Positions 34,241-43,269 are shown, counted from the first letter of the stretch. The stretch: 46,915 nt of DNA from Staphylococcus sp. KG4-3 (GCF_033597815.2 NZ_CP166246.1:1-46915), one strand, 5' to 3'. A program made the numbers and translations. The notes: generated by a model not told the origin, from the sequence alone.

Positions 34241-34400
34241 CGAGAAAATTTATAATATAAATACTTATATACCTTTATATACTATTTTACACTTTTATAA
34301 ACATATTTTTTATTTTATATTTGATTTCATTCGAGAAAAAATATTATATAAATATATTTTTTGGGATAATTATCTTAAAATCTTTAGCATTTTATAAATA
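34241..34400. other. Candidate parC centromere
   Basis: Very AT-rich sequence directly upstream of parM with TATA-type repeats (TATAATATAAATACTTATATA, CCTTTATATACTA) and two copies of TCGAGAAAA (34248 and 34332 areas). The place upstream of parMR is that of parC in pSK41. I cannot define the repeat unit exactly. Confidence 0.45.
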
Positions 34401-34457
34401 AAAACGCTTTCTTGTTATTAGAAAAATTCTTTACTTAATAATAGCTCTCTTATCAAA

Positions 34458-34727
34458 TTAAAAAATCCACCTAATGAATAGGTAGATTTTCCGCAGCATT
34501 TCATTTTTGTTTATATTGTTTTGTTCAAACAAATTTTGATTAAATTCTGTATTATCAATAGCTCTCTCAAATATCTTCTTATTTACTCCATGACCATAGA
34601 TGTTTGTATCGCGCCCAATATGTAAATCTGAAGCTTCTCTTATATTATTTTTTTCAGTTATTGGTTCAGTTAAAAGTTATTCTAACGAGTTTTGTTCTTT
34701 ATAATCTTCACCTTTGTCTGATTTCAT
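34458..34727 (-). pseudogene. Decayed gene of unknown function
   Basis: A minus-strand frame MKSDKGEDYKEQNSLE, a TAA stop at 34677-34679, then an uninterrupted continuation through SDLHIGRDTNIYGHGVNKK to KIYLFIRWIF and a stop at 34458. Further upstream a second frame (KEVEMEKFK) suggests an additional frameshift near 34740. The family is not recognised. The plus-strand frame over it is not a gene. Confidence 0.45.
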
Positions 34728-34868
34728 TTTTCGAGCAACTTTTAAATTTTTCCATTTCTACTTCTTTTAATTTAAAATCACACCCTATTTTATTACTTTA
34801 TCAATATTTTCTCATTTTAGTATCTCTTCTTCTATATTTCTAAACGAATGATTCGTTTCTTTAATAAC

Positions 34869-35039
34869 TTATGGATGAAAGCTTTGTTTTCCTCTTGTAC
34901 CCATCGCCAATACTCCTATGGCATAATCTCCTTTTATTACAACTAAAGTATTCTTGTCTTTCTTGGCAAACTCTATGGCTGCTTTATCTATTTGTGATTC
35001 TTCCACTATTAAAAAGAAACCTTTGTCGCTTTTATTCAT
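34869..35039 (-). pseudogene. Alkaline phosphatase relic with internal deletion
   Basis: The stretch SDKGFFLIVEESQIDKAA is the conserved metal-site region of PhoA/PhoB alkaline phosphatases (KGFFLxVEGSxID). It is joined directly to IEFAKKDKNTLVVIKGDYA and GVLAMGTRG, which in the intact enzyme lie further on. In these, TGDHxTGG has decayed to KGDYAIGV, so the metal-binding His is lost. Start, N-terminal half and an inner part are missing. Confidence 0.7.
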
Positions 35040-35097
35040 TTTTTGTATTGTTAATGTAAAAAATGAATAAAATAGAACGCATAAACAAAATTTTTTA

Positions 35098-36345
35098 CTA
35101 TTTTTCATTATATTTTTTAAATAACAGGACAGCATTATGTCCACCAAAACCAAGACTGTTACTCATAGCATACGTAACATTTAAATTCTCATACTCATTA
35201 GCAACCAAGTTAATATCGCAATCTAAATCAGGTTTTGTAGCATTGATAGTTGGAGGAAGCTTACTATCTCTAATAGATAAAATAGAAAATATTGCCTCAA
35301 TAGCTCCAGTAGCACCAAATGAATGCCCCATCATCGACTTAGTAGAGCTTACTTTTAAAGATTTAAAGGCTTCACCGAAAACTTTTTTTATAGCTTGTAC
35401 CTCTGTAAAATCTCCCAATGGAGTACTTGTACCGTGAGCATTTAAGTATTGAATATCTTTAGCTTCTATTTGTGCATCTTCTATTGCTGCTTGTATTGCA
35501 CGAGCACCTCCTTCTCCTTCAATAGCTGGAGCTGTAATGTGATAGCTATCCCCTGTTGACCCATAACCAACGACTTCCGCATAAATTTTAGCGTTTCTTG
35601 ATTGTGCTGACTTTAAAGATTCAATAACTAAAATACCTGCTCCTTCTCCTATAACAAAACCATCTCTTTCCTTCTGAAAAGGGCGGCATGCAGTTTCAGC
35701 ATCATTATTTATGGATAAAGCATGACTTGCACTAAAACCAGCAATACCAATTTCGGTAATTGGTGCTTCTGTCCCGCCAGTAACCATAGCGTCAGCATCC
35801 CCACGTTGAATAATCCTAAATGCTTCACCGATGGAGTTTGTACCTGTAGCACATGCAGTTACAGTAGCACCGTTCGGTCCTTTAACACCTAAATCAATTG
35901 AAACTTGCCCAGTCGCTATATCAGGTATAAGCATAGGTATACAAAAAGGACTCACACGTTTTGCACCTTTATATTTTAAAGTACTATGAGTTTTCTCTAA
36001 AGTTTCTACACCACCCATACCTGAACCAATCCATACGCCTATATTTTCTGCATTATGCTCGTTAATATTTAAATTAGAATCTTTAACAGCTTCTCGAGCT
36101 GCTACAACTGCATATTGTGTAAAACGATCCATACGCCTAGATTCTTTCTTAGATATGTAATCATTTATATTAAATTCTTTCAATTCACCGGCTAAGTGTA
36201 CATTATACGGTTGAGTATTAAATCGTTTTATTTTATCGATACCATTAACTCCATTTAACGTATTTATCCAAGTGGTCTTAGCATCATTACCTAGAGGCGT
36301 AAGGGCCCCAATACCTGTAACTACCACACGCTGAATTCCGTTCAT
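35098..36345 (-). CDS. fabF: Extra beta-ketoacyl-ACP synthase II (FabF)
   Basis: A complete 415-residue condensing enzyme of fatty acid elongation. The catalytic Cys is in [14 protein letters not shown], the two His in [11 protein letters not shown] and [11 protein letters not shown], and the C-terminal [11 protein letters not shown] loop is intact. AAGGAGGA precedes ATG 36345. It stands alone, without other fatty acid genes, beside relics of an alkaline phosphatase, which suggests capture from a chromosome. FabF is the target of platensimycin and thiolactomycin, so a second copy could change drug response or lipid composition; that is inference. Confidence 0.93.
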   Translation of the reverse strand: MNGIQRVVVTGIGALTPLGNDAKTTWINTLNGVNGIDKIKRFNTQPYNVHLAGELKEFNINDYISKKESRRMDRFTQYAVVAAREAVKDSNLNINEHNAENIGVWIGSGMGGVETLEKTHSTLKYKGAKRVSPFCIPMLIPDIATGQVSIDLGVKGPNGATVTACATGTNSIGEAFRIIQRGDADAMVTGGTEAPITEIGIAGFSASHALSINNDAETACRPFQKERDGFVIGEGAGILVIESLKSAQSRNAKIYAEVVGYGSTGDSYHITAPAIEGEGGARAIQAAIEDAQIEAKDIQYLNAHGTSTPLGDFTEVQAIKKVFGEAFKSLKVSSTKSMMGHSFGATGAIEAIFSILSIRDSKLPPTINATKPDLDCDINLVANEYENLNVTYAMSNSLGFGGHNAVLLFKKYNEK

Positions 36346-36908
36346 AAAAATCCTCCTTCGAATTTTTAAAATATGCAAATTAATATTAAAACAACTTTCA
36401 TTATAAATAATCCTCTACTATAATACGTTAAGACTAAGTGAAATACAGCTCTATAAGTTTTCCATAAACATATGATAAAAATATATTTAAATATTTTATA
36501 TCATATAAATACATACCCTGTTTAAAATTAATATATTAATTAAAAAGTATATTATGTAGAAAATCGAACTAAATATTCTAATAAGGTTGTGTTGCTAATA
36601 ATCTCTGTATACGCTTATGTATGTGTTCTGTAATAAACTTTGACACACTAAAAACCCCCCCTATGGTTAAGAGGTTACAATGCTACTAGAAGTATCAGAC
36701 ATTCATTAATTTAAATGTCTTTTTTAATTCGACGTATGATTGTAAATTCAAATTTTTATAAAAAATTGAAATAAATTTCTTTACTGTAGTAGAACTCATT
36801 CAATTCTAATATGATTTTTATTATTTTTCATATTAAAATTAAAGAAGATGTTTTTTCATATTTTTTGTTTAGGTATAGCTTTTTAGAGTCATTACCGTTT
36901 TAAAACAT
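36346..36908. other. Gene-free AT-rich region
   Basis: About 560 bases between fabF and repeat copy B hold no credible ORF. A hairpin AGACATT / AAATGTCT followed by TTTTTT lies at about 36698-36725. Otherwise I see only AT-rich sequence, including the fabF promoter area. Confidence 0.5.
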
Positions 36909-37231
36909 ATTGTTATTTTCTGAAAATTCTGTTAAAATTCATAATTAGACACTAGTATTCCTTGTCCTAGTGTTTGTCTATTGTTTGTAATCCTTACTGC
37001 TTAAGAGGATTCTTTAATAACGGGAGGCTTTTTAATCACTTCTTTACTAAATCTCATTGTATTGTAGTTGTATCAGCCTTCCATCACCTTTAGTTTTAGA
37101 ATAAATAACTAAGAGCAAGTGAGGGTTGTAAGATACTCTTGCTTGTTTTTTGCCCAAATTTAAGCCGATCCTAATAATATAAGAAGAAACGCTTGTAAAA
37201 TATTGCATTCATTTGCATGATTGGGGTGTAC
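36909..37231 (+). repeat. 323-bp direct repeat, copy B, with an orphan Sin-type res site
   Basis: Same orientation and nearly the same sequence as 22391-22713, including the three hairpins; base changes in the last one are compensatory (GAGGGT...ACTCTTG). It ends in CTTGTAAAATATTG...TTTGCATGATTGGGGTGTA, the Sin-type res pattern, but no recombinase follows. The two copies enclose 14.2 kb. Confidence 0.8.
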
Positions 37232-37273
37232 TCATAATAAACATTATATAAAAATATGCCTATTAATTTGTTT

Positions 37274-37468
37274 TTAACTTTTCACTAAATATAAATAAAA
37301 GAAGGCAGAAAAAATAAATAGAATCATGAATAATGATCCAGCTAATAAAGCACTTGTTGCTCGCTCATTATAAAGTCCTTTTATTATATATAGTATAGCT
37401 GTAAAAGAAAAAGTGATAATCATTGCAGCAAAGAAAATTATTGTTAAAAATCCTACAATACTCTCTAT
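37274..37468 (-). CDS. Small membrane protein lacking a standard start codon
   Basis: A 64-codon frame with GGAGGATG in front, two membrane helices (GFLTIIFFAAMIITFSFTAI and ALLAGSLFMILFIFSAFFY) and a basic end LVKS. The codon at the expected start is ATA, and the next in-frame candidate, ATG, is 15 codons inside the first helix. Either ATG mutated to ATA (pseudogene) or a rare start is used. Family not recognised. Confidence 0.4.
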   Translation of the reverse strand: MESIVGFLTIIFFAAMIITFSFTAILYIIKGLYNERATSALLAGSLFMILFIFSAFFYLYLVKS

Positions 37469-37497
37469 ATTATTTCATCCTCCTGTATATACACTGA

Positions 37498-37595
37498 TTG
37501 CATTCCCATCCACTATGATGTTATAATATGTTTAACAAGAATATCTGCATTTGATGCACCAAACCCCTCACTATTCTCAGTAGTGAGGGGTTTTT
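37498..37595 (+). ncRNA. Antisense RNA of Fst-type toxin-antitoxin 2
   Basis: Promoter TTGCAT (37498-37503), 18-bp spacer, TATAAT (37522-37527), RNA from about 37534 to the terminator CCCCTCACTA / TAGTGAGGGG (37564-37590) and T run. AACAAGAATATCTGCATTTG near its 5' end repeats the sequence over the toxin start (37699-37718). Terminator stem and promoter are the same as in module 1; the pairing repeats differ. Confidence 0.75.
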
Positions 37596-37620
37596 GTTGG
37601 TGTGGCTATTGTCGCCTATT

Positions 37621-37716
37621 TTACTTATCATCACGTTTGCGAAGCCAATACGCAAAGAATGTGACAATGCAACCACTTGCTGCCGTGGTCATGATGTTAA
37701 CAAGAATATCTATCAT
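37621..37716 (-). CDS. Fst/PepA1-like type I toxin peptide 2
   Basis: A 31-residue peptide: MIDILVNIMTTAASGCIVTF, then FAYWLRKRDDK. It is a paralogue of the toxin at 32333-32434, with the same TTAASGCIV core and a basic tail. GGAGGT lies seven bases before the ATG. The leader again has the GCCTATCTCTCAGGC hairpin. Confidence 0.85.
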   Translation of the reverse strand: MIDILVNIMTTAASGCIVTFFAYWLRKRDDK

Positions 37717-37820
37717 TTGATGCACCTCCTCTCTACGTCAAATTGACGCCTGAGAGATAGGCGACTCCACTATTATACCATCTGTATCTTTTAAAGCATA
37801 TGCACTTCCGATAAGTTGGA

Positions 37821-39077
37821 TTATGTGGAATAACTACTTTGTTTTTTATTGAATAAAATAAAGCATAATAGAATTCCTATAGCCTCTAAAAGTAGAATAA
37901 ATAAACACATATAATGAAAAGAAAAACTCATTAAATAACCCACAGCTGCATTGGCCGAAAATGCACCTATAACATTGCCACCGAAACCTAAAATCCCTAT
38001 CGCCGCTCCTATATATTGAGAAGGTAAAGTATTCATTGTTTCTACATTAACATACAATAACGGCCCATAAATGAGCATACCTATAATAATAAAAATCAAT
38101 GAATCTAATAGTTTATTATCAAAATTTGTATAAAAATATAAGGAAGTCGATATTAAAATTAACGCTATAAATATAGCTGTGACAAGAGGATGCCATTTAC
38201 TTTTATACTTTTTAATAAACATTGAAAATATAAAGGTTCCTATAATTCCAGACCACTCATAAAGCATATATAAAATTGAAGCATAATTAGAGTTCATATG
38301 TTTATTATGATGTAAAATTGTTGGACTCCAATCTAAGATAGCATATCTAATAAAATACGCTATGATATTTATGAATATAAGTAGAATAAATATATTATCT
38401 TTCATTAAATCAAACATATTTTGTCTAACTTGCTTCATGCTGAATTTTTGCGTTTCATTCGGAAGCTCCTTGGACAAAACCCCTTTATCTCTTGAAATAT
38501 ATATAAAGATTAAACATATACAAGTTAAGATCAAACATATTATAGCAGGAAAGATAAATATACCCTTATAGGAACTTATAATAGATATATTAAGTAAACT
38601 AATCAGAACAATTCCTGAAGTTGCCAGTGGTGACATAAGACCACCACCGATATTTTGACCCATACTCCAAAGTGTAATAACAGTATTTTGTTGTTTATTG
38701 GTTTGCGCATAATTTGTGATTATTTTAATTGAAGTAGGATATCCAATCCCTTGCGCTAAACCATTGATAAACATAAGTATAAACATAGCTATTTCATAAT
38801 CTCCTAGTGGACTAAAACCAAAAATTAAATTAGCTAAGACACTAATCAAAAGTCCAAAAATCAAAAATTTTTTCGGATTAATATAATCAGTCAAAAAGCC
38901 CATTAAGAGATTGCTGAAACCATAAGCTAATGAGACAGCAGACATAATTAAACCTAATTTATCTTGAGGTATTTGATCTTGCAAATAAGGAATAGCTACA
39001 GAAAAATTTTTTCTTAAAAAATAATATGCTGTATAAGCAATGATAACTGCAACAAAAATCAGTTTATTTTTTTTCAT
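37821..39077 (-). CDS. OPA-family MFS transporter (GlpT/UhpT-like)
   Basis: A 418-residue, twelve-helix MFS protein. The N-terminal YTAYYFLRKNFSVAIPYLQ is typical of organophosphate:phosphate antiporters (Arg and Lys residues bind phosphate). GYPTSIKIITNY and LWSMGQNIGGGL match the family's helix 4-5 region (GWPxxxRxxxxW in GlpT). It should exchange a sugar phosphate or glycerol phosphate for phosphate. There is no ribosome site of unusual strength; the ATG at 39077 is the natural start. It has no clear operon partner. Confidence 0.85.
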   Translation of the reverse strand: MKKNKLIFVAVIIAYTAYYFLRKNFSVAIPYLQDQIPQDKLGLIMSAVSLAYGFSNLLMGFLTDYINPKKFLIFGLLISVLANLIFGFSPLGDYEIAMFILMFINGLAQGIGYPTSIKIITNYAQTNKQQNTVITLWSMGQNIGGGLMSPLATSGIVLISLLNISIISSYKGIFIFPAIICLILTCICLIFIYISRDKGVLSKELPNETQKFSMKQVRQNMFDLMKDNIFILLIFINIIAYFIRYAILDWSPTILHHNKHMNSNYASILYMLYEWSGIIGTFIFSMFIKKYKSKWHPLVTAIFIALILISTSLYFYTNFDNKLLDSLIFIIIGMLIYGPLLYVNVETMNTLPSQYIGAAIGILGFGGNVIGAFSANAAVGYLMSFSFHYMCLFILLLEAIGILLCFILFNKKQSSYST

Positions 39078-39211
39078 AAATTCAACTCATCTTAATTTAA
39101 AGTTTTGAGCTTCATTAGCTCAATTATCATTTATTGTACATAATAAAATATAAAAAGAAAACAACGCTTTAAACTTAAATTTAAAACGTTGTTAATCATT
39201 TAAAAAGTTGA

Positions 39212-39565
39212 AAATTACAGAATAAAGGTTTTAAAGTATGTATTTTTAAATCATTTCAAACGGAAGAAATCGAACAAGGTAAATATCCTGACTTAGAAGT
39301 ATTTTTAAATGAATGTAATTTAGCATACCAAGACACATCTTTATATACATTTAAAGATCCTGTATCACCTCATTTAGCTTTCAAAAGAGAAACTAACAAA
39401 AAGCTTGATAAGTATAAACTAAGAGAGCGCATAAATATGCTAGATTTGAATTTTGACTTTGTGTTAATCGAAGGAGCTGGAGGTATTGCAGTACCTATAT
39501 ATGAAGAAAATCAGAATTTCTATATGACACTATTATATAATGAGGCCTCTATACTAATACTCTAG
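39212..39565 (+). pseudogene. bioD: bioD (dethiobiotin synthetase) relic
   Basis: An open frame without a start reads GFKVCIFKSFQTEEIEQGKY, later DPVSPHLAFKRE and FDFVLIEGAGGIAVPIYEE, the core of BioD (KPxQT, DPxxPH and EGAGG motifs). The N-terminal P-loop (GTDTGVGKT) is missing and the C-terminus ends early at a TAG. It is a truncated chromosomal-type gene, another sign of gene capture followed by decay. Confidence 0.85.
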
Positions 39566-39606
39566 TACAAGTATCAACATTTATTTAAAGTAACTGAACG
39601 GTCCAT

Positions 39607-40425
39607 TTATAATAGATTGTTTTCTTTATAAAATCCTATATATCTCTCTTTTTCATTATCCTTTTCTATAATCCCCATTATACGTATAGGTATTGCAAAA
39701 TTAACCAAATACATTATTGTAATCCATATAACAAGAATCCATAGTTGTGAGTTACTTACTCCTATGAAATTCATTACAAGTAATTGCAGGATATATACAA
39801 GATATGACGTAAAACATATTATTAAAAATCTTTTAGGAATGATGTTAAAAAATCTTTTCACTGGACGGACGTTTGTATATATAGCTTCAGTAAAATAACT
39901 ACCTACTTCAGTATTATAATATGACTGATGTCGTATTTTATATTCTCCACTAGTAGATCGGTTTAGCTTTTCTAAATCAGGAATATTTCTTTCGATTTTT
40001 AAATTCTTTTCAGAAATCAAATCTACACCATCTGTTAGCAACTCAAATTTTTGTTTGTTTTTACGAAATAAGTAAAATTTGTTTTTGATCAATATATAAT
40101 TTCGCGCATAAAAAGCTGGAATACACAGCGTCAATATAGCTGAAATTATTATTGAAATAAAAATTAATACATCCATAATTGAATTTTCATTGTGTTTATC
40201 TATTAGCAATAATAGCTCGATATTAATTGCAGCTAAAACTACGTATATTACGAACGGACTCAGAAAAATAGTGATTGCATCTCCTAAAACATCTGAATTT
40301 TTTCCATTCCTCAATTTTTGATAAACTTCTTTCAATAGTGGAATAATAAATGCTGTAAAAAGACCACTTAACACTAATGTGATTATTTGTTTTACTGTTA
40401 AATATGTAATTTCATTATCTACCAT
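39607..40425 (-). CDS. Membrane protein of unknown function
   Basis: A 272-residue protein with two N-terminal membrane helices (about 13-29 and 50-75), a third near 85-110, a central soluble domain (about 115-195) and two more helices near 200-250. No family recognised. The start has GGGGGTAAC close by. It lies 17 bp after the RHH protein gene (40442) on the same strand, so the two are probably co-transcribed and it may be a plasmid transfer or exclusion function; this is only context. Confidence 0.6.
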   Translation of the reverse strand: MVDNEITYLTVKQIITLVLSGLFTAFIIPLLKEVYQKLRNGKNSDVLGDAITIFLSPFVIYVVLAAINIELLLLIDKHNENSIMDVLIFISIIISAILTLCIPAFYARNYILIKNKFYLFRKNKQKFELLTDGVDLISEKNLKIERNIPDLEKLNRSTSGEYKIRHQSYYNTEVGSYFTEAIYTNVRPVKRFFNIIPKRFLIICFTSYLVYILQLLVMNFIGVSNSQLWILVIWITIMYLVNFAIPIRIMGIIEKDNEKERYIGFYKENNLL

Positions 40426-40441
40426 AGTTACCCCCCTTTTT

Positions 40442-40873
40442 TTAATCTTTTAATTCTTTAATAGCATCCCTAATCTCTTCTTTTAATTTTTCATCATTTT
40501 TATACCCATTTAAATTGATATACTCGGCATCATTTTGCACATACTGTAAGAAGTCTTTAAATGTATTCACATAACCTGCATAGTCATAATATTGTTCTTC
40601 TAAGTTCTCAAAATCTTCTTTTGAAACTTCATATTGACCATAACCTGCCATAAGCTTCATTTTAAGATCTTCGTTTTCTTTTTCAAGTTCATCAATGCGT
40701 TCATCGGCAGGATATACAACCGTCGGTTTAATCCGATTACCTAATGCAGTAAGTCGTGTATATGCCGTTGGATTTAAATCTCTGATTTCCGCAAGTTGCT
40801 TTACTTTTTCATACTCGTCTTCAGTTAAATTGATATTGATTGTTTTAGCTTTTTTATGATTTTGATCTGGCAT
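40442..40873 (-). CDS. Ribbon-helix-helix plasmid protein with coiled coil
   Basis: A 143-residue protein starting MPDQNHKKAKTININLTEDE, followed by an RHH-like region (EYEKVKQLAEIRDLNPTAY) and a coiled coil (RIDELEKENEDLKMKL). It resembles small DNA-binding mobilisation or copy-control proteins. ATG 40873 has GGAGGGG. Repeats of GAGTGATTACT in front of it are likely its binding sites, indicating autoregulation. Its gene is divergent from mobC. Confidence 0.65.
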   Translation of the reverse strand: MPDQNHKKAKTININLTEDEYEKVKQLAEIRDLNPTAYTRLTALGNRIKPTVVYPADERIDELEKENEDLKMKLMAGYGQYEVSKEDFENLEEQYYDYAGYVNTFKDFLQYVQNDAEYINLNGYKNDEKLKEEIRDAIKELKD

Positions 40874-40927
40874 TGATATCCCCTCCATAACTAAGTAAAT
40901 ACTCAAAAAATAGATACTATTTTGATT

Positions 40928-41024
40928 GAGTGATTACTTAGTTATCATTCTAACATACGAGGAGATATTAAGTGAGTAATTACTAAATATAAATACCATT
41001 TATAAAATTAGTGATTACTCACTT
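40928..41024. promoter_or_regulatory. Operator repeats (AGTGATTACT family)
   Basis: Three related elements: GAGTGATTACTTAG (40928-40941), AGTGAGTAATTACTAA (40971-40986) and TTAGTGATTACTCACT (41008-41023). The last two are a 16-bp inverted repeat with one mismatch. They cover the promoter region of the RHH gene. Confidence 0.65.
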
Positions 41025-41039
41025 TTACGCTCACATTTT

Positions 41040-41225
41040 TGAGCGTACGGATTAAGCAAATACGCATCGCTATTTGCTATTTTTTCGCGGAAAAAATCAC
41101 AGGGGGCTTGGGGGATTTATCCACCAACAAGCAGGGTATCTAGGCACAAAGTGGCTAGCATTCCCATTGCTTGCCAAACCTCTAAATCTATGTGAGGAAG
41201 ATTGTATTATGTTATAATACAATCA
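41040..41225. other. Candidate oriT region
   Basis: The 180 bp upstream of mobC differ in composition from the surrounding AT-rich DNA and contain a hairpin (TTTTTCGCGGAAAAA near 41080), ACAGGGGGCTTGGGGGA and GCTTGCCAAACCTCTA at about 41170. In pC221-type plasmids oriT lies in exactly this place. I assign the region, not the nick position. Confidence 0.5.
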
Positions 41226-41265
41226 ACGGAACAACGTGTCTTTCGTTAGAAAGCGAGGTGGGATT

Positions 41266-41646
41266 GTGAGCGAACGTAAAACAATGACTGAAGGTAACGA
41301 AGCTGTCGGGAAAAACCTAACCCCCGACCGCAAGGCACCGAAACAAATTAGTTTTCGTGTGAGCGAATCCGAATATTCAAAGTTACAGTCTTCGGCTGAA
41401 ACTTTGAATATGAGTGTGCCTTTATTTGTTAAAAATAAGGCACAAGGGGCTCGATTAGTGGCGCCCAAATTAGACAAAGTCACGCGCCAATCGATGGCCA
41501 AAGATATGGGTAAGTTGGGCAGCAACTTAAATCAAATTGCTAAAGCTTTAAATACGTATGGCGAACGCGCAAATATGGAACAAATGCAACAAGATATCGC
41601 CATCATGCGTGAGGAGTTGAATCATATATGGCAACAACTAAAATAA
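41266..41646 (+). CDS. mobC: MobC relaxosome accessory protein
   Basis: A 126-residue protein of the pC221/pC223 type: QISFRVSESEYSKLQSSAET (ribbon-helix-helix), then ARLVAPKLDKVTRQSMAKDM, GKLGSNLNQIAKALN. It binds oriT and helps the relaxase nick it. GTG 41266 has GAGGTGGG in front and fits known MobC starts; the frame opens at 41236. It overlaps mobA by 19 bases. Confidence 0.88.
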   Translation: MSERKTMTEGNEAVGKNLTPDRKAPKQISFRVSESEYSKLQSSAETLNMSVPLFVKNKAQGARLVAPKLDKVTRQSMAKDMGKLGSNLNQIAKALNTYGERANMEQMQQDIAIMREELNHIWQQLK

Positions 41647-42617
41647 GTGCTACGAAATCGACATCACGGGCCATTAACTATGCAGAAAAACGCGCTGAGG
41701 AAAAAAGTGGTTTAAATTGCGACATCGATTATGCCAAAAGTGCGTTTAAAGCTTCTCGCGAAGTTTATGGTAAAACAGATGGCAACCAAGGCCATGTCAT
41801 TATCCAGTCATTCAAACCAGGAGAGGTGACCCCTGAGCAGTGTAATGCCCTCGGTTTAGAACTAGCCGAAAAAATAGCGCCCGACCATCAAGTAGCTATT
41901 TATACGCATAGTGATACAGACCATGTACATAATCATATCGTGATTAATGCCATCAACTTAGAAACAGGTAAAAAATTCAACAACAACAAACAGGCACTCA
42001 AAGACGTCAGACAATCAAACGATGATGTCTGCCGTGAGCATGGTTTATCCATTCCTAACGACCAAGCAGAAATCCGTTACACACAAGCTGAGCAAAATCT
42101 CATTGATAAAGGAAAAGAATCTTGGAAAAACGAAGTTAGACTTGCCATTGATGAAACACAAGCCACAGATATGGAGAGCTTCAAGGAGCAATTACGTTCG
42201 AAAGGCATCATTGTTGAACGTGTGACGGATAAAACCATCACTTATAGACATATAGAAGCAGATAAAAAAGTACGTGGCAGCAAACTAGGTGATATTTATG
42301 ACAAAGGAGGCATTACACATGGCTTTGAATCCGAGAAACAACGTAGACACACCAAATCCGAATCAGAACGAACAGCTCCTGATCGAACTCCAAAAGATCA
42401 ATCAACGCATAGACAACCTAGAACAAAATTTAACTGGGCAGATTTCGAACAATCAACCGAAGTCCAACGCAATGAACGTAAGCGTCGTGAACGAGCTGAA
42501 AGAGCAGAACGCGAAGCTCGGGAACAGGATGATCGAGCTCGAGCAGCGAGAGCAAAACAGATCGAATCAGAACCAAAAATTAGTAAGCGAACTAAAGGCT
42601 TCGACCTCGAACTTTAA
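41628..42617 (+). CDS. mobA: MobA relaxase (pC221 type, MOBP)
   Basis: A 329-residue relaxase. The HxDxxHxHNHIVIN motif appears as HSDTDHVHNHIVIN (metal-binding His triad), with the N-terminal MATTKISATKSTSRAINYAE carrying the candidate nicking Tyr18. The C-terminus is highly charged (ERKRRERAERAEREAREQ). It nicks oriT and would pilot the strand through a helper conjugation machine. Base composition is visibly richer in GC than the rest of the plasmid, suggesting a separate origin. Confidence 0.92.
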   Translation: MATTKISATKSTSRAINYAEKRAEEKSGLNCDIDYAKSAFKASREVYGKTDGNQGHVIIQSFKPGEVTPEQCNALGLELAEKIAPDHQVAIYTHSDTDHVHNHIVINAINLETGKKFNNNKQALKDVRQSNDDVCREHGLSIPNDQAEIRYTQAEQNLIDKGKESWKNEVRLAIDETQATDMESFKEQLRSKGIIVERVTDKTITYRHIEADKKVRGSKLGDIYDKGGITHGFESEKQRRHTKSESERTAPDRTPKDQSTHRQPRTKFNWADFEQSTEVQRNERKRRERAERAEREAREQDDRARAARAKQIESEPKISKRTKGFDLEL

Positions 42618-43098
42618 AAATTACTTAGATAAAACAGAAACCAAAGTGATTAAAATTTCCAATCAAATGTTAGCAAAAATTGATACCAAACATATAACTG
42701 AGGATGTCACAAAGGCGTTTAGACAAGAAAAAGATGGTATGTATGAGGATCTCAAAGGTATTCGGATGGCCAACCAAGAACAGCATGAAGCATTGAATAA
42801 CAGTTTAAAAGAAAATCAAAAATTGAATAGCACGTTTAAATCGAGTATCAAAAGTATGACGCATGGTATCGGGGCTTTATACTTCGTTATTTTATTGATG
42901 GCCTTAGTTTCTATCGTTACCGGTCCGATTGGACACGTTTTAGGTATTGATAGCATGTACAGTGCGCTGCATCATACGATTACACATACACAGTCTGCAT
43001 GGGGCTACTTATGGTATATCGCTTATATCGTCCCTTATATACTCTTTGTTTTAATTTTGTTGGGTTGTTTAAGCCTTTTAAGATTATTCGAGAATTAA
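42319..43098 (+). CDS. mobB: MobB, overlapping mobA in another frame
   Basis: A 259-residue protein starting MALNPRNNVDTPNPNQNEQL after AAAGGAGG. About 300 bases overlap the end of mobA in a different frame, as in pC221 plasmids. Coiled-coil regions (IELQKINQRIDNLEQ; NELKEQNAKLGNRMIELEQ) are followed by two C-terminal membrane helices (about 185-205 and 230-255). It probably links the relaxosome to the membrane. Confidence 0.88.
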   Translation: MALNPRNNVDTPNPNQNEQLLIELQKINQRIDNLEQNLTGQISNNQPKSNAMNVSVVNELKEQNAKLGNRMIELEQREQNRSNQNQKLVSELKASTSNFKNYLDKTETKVIKISNQMLAKIDTKHITEDVTKAFRQEKDGMYEDLKGIRMANQEQHEALNNSLKENQKLNSTFKSSIKSMTHGIGALYFVILLMALVSIVTGPIGHVLGIDSMYSALHHTITHTQSAWGYLWYIAYIVPYILFVLILLGCLSLLRLFEN

Positions 43099-43106
43099 AA
43101 TAAAAA

Positions 43107-43135
43107 CTACTGTTAGCAATTAATGCTAACAGTAG
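43107..43135 (+). terminator. Hairpin after mobB
   Basis: CTACTGTTAGC / GCTAACAGTAG, perfect 11-bp arms with a 7-nt loop, ending the mob operon; the T run is poor. Confidence 0.7.
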
Positions 43136-43269
43136 CAAGTGTGAAACAAATAGTTACATTAAAATCCTATTATATTAATACCTTTAATTTATTTAAATAA
43201 ACAAAGTAATGCTATGTTTTAAAACAAGTAATTCAGAATAAAATGCTAATCAGGGAAAGGATCATTTTT

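Noticed and set aside
34604..34843. 79-codon plus-strand ORF rich in Leu/Phe
   Set aside because: It is the antisense of a decayed minus-strand gene (SDLHIGRDTNIYGHG frame) and has no ribosome site.
41223..41525. 100-codon minus-strand ORF
   Set aside because: Shadow of mobC, which has clear family motifs on the plus strand.
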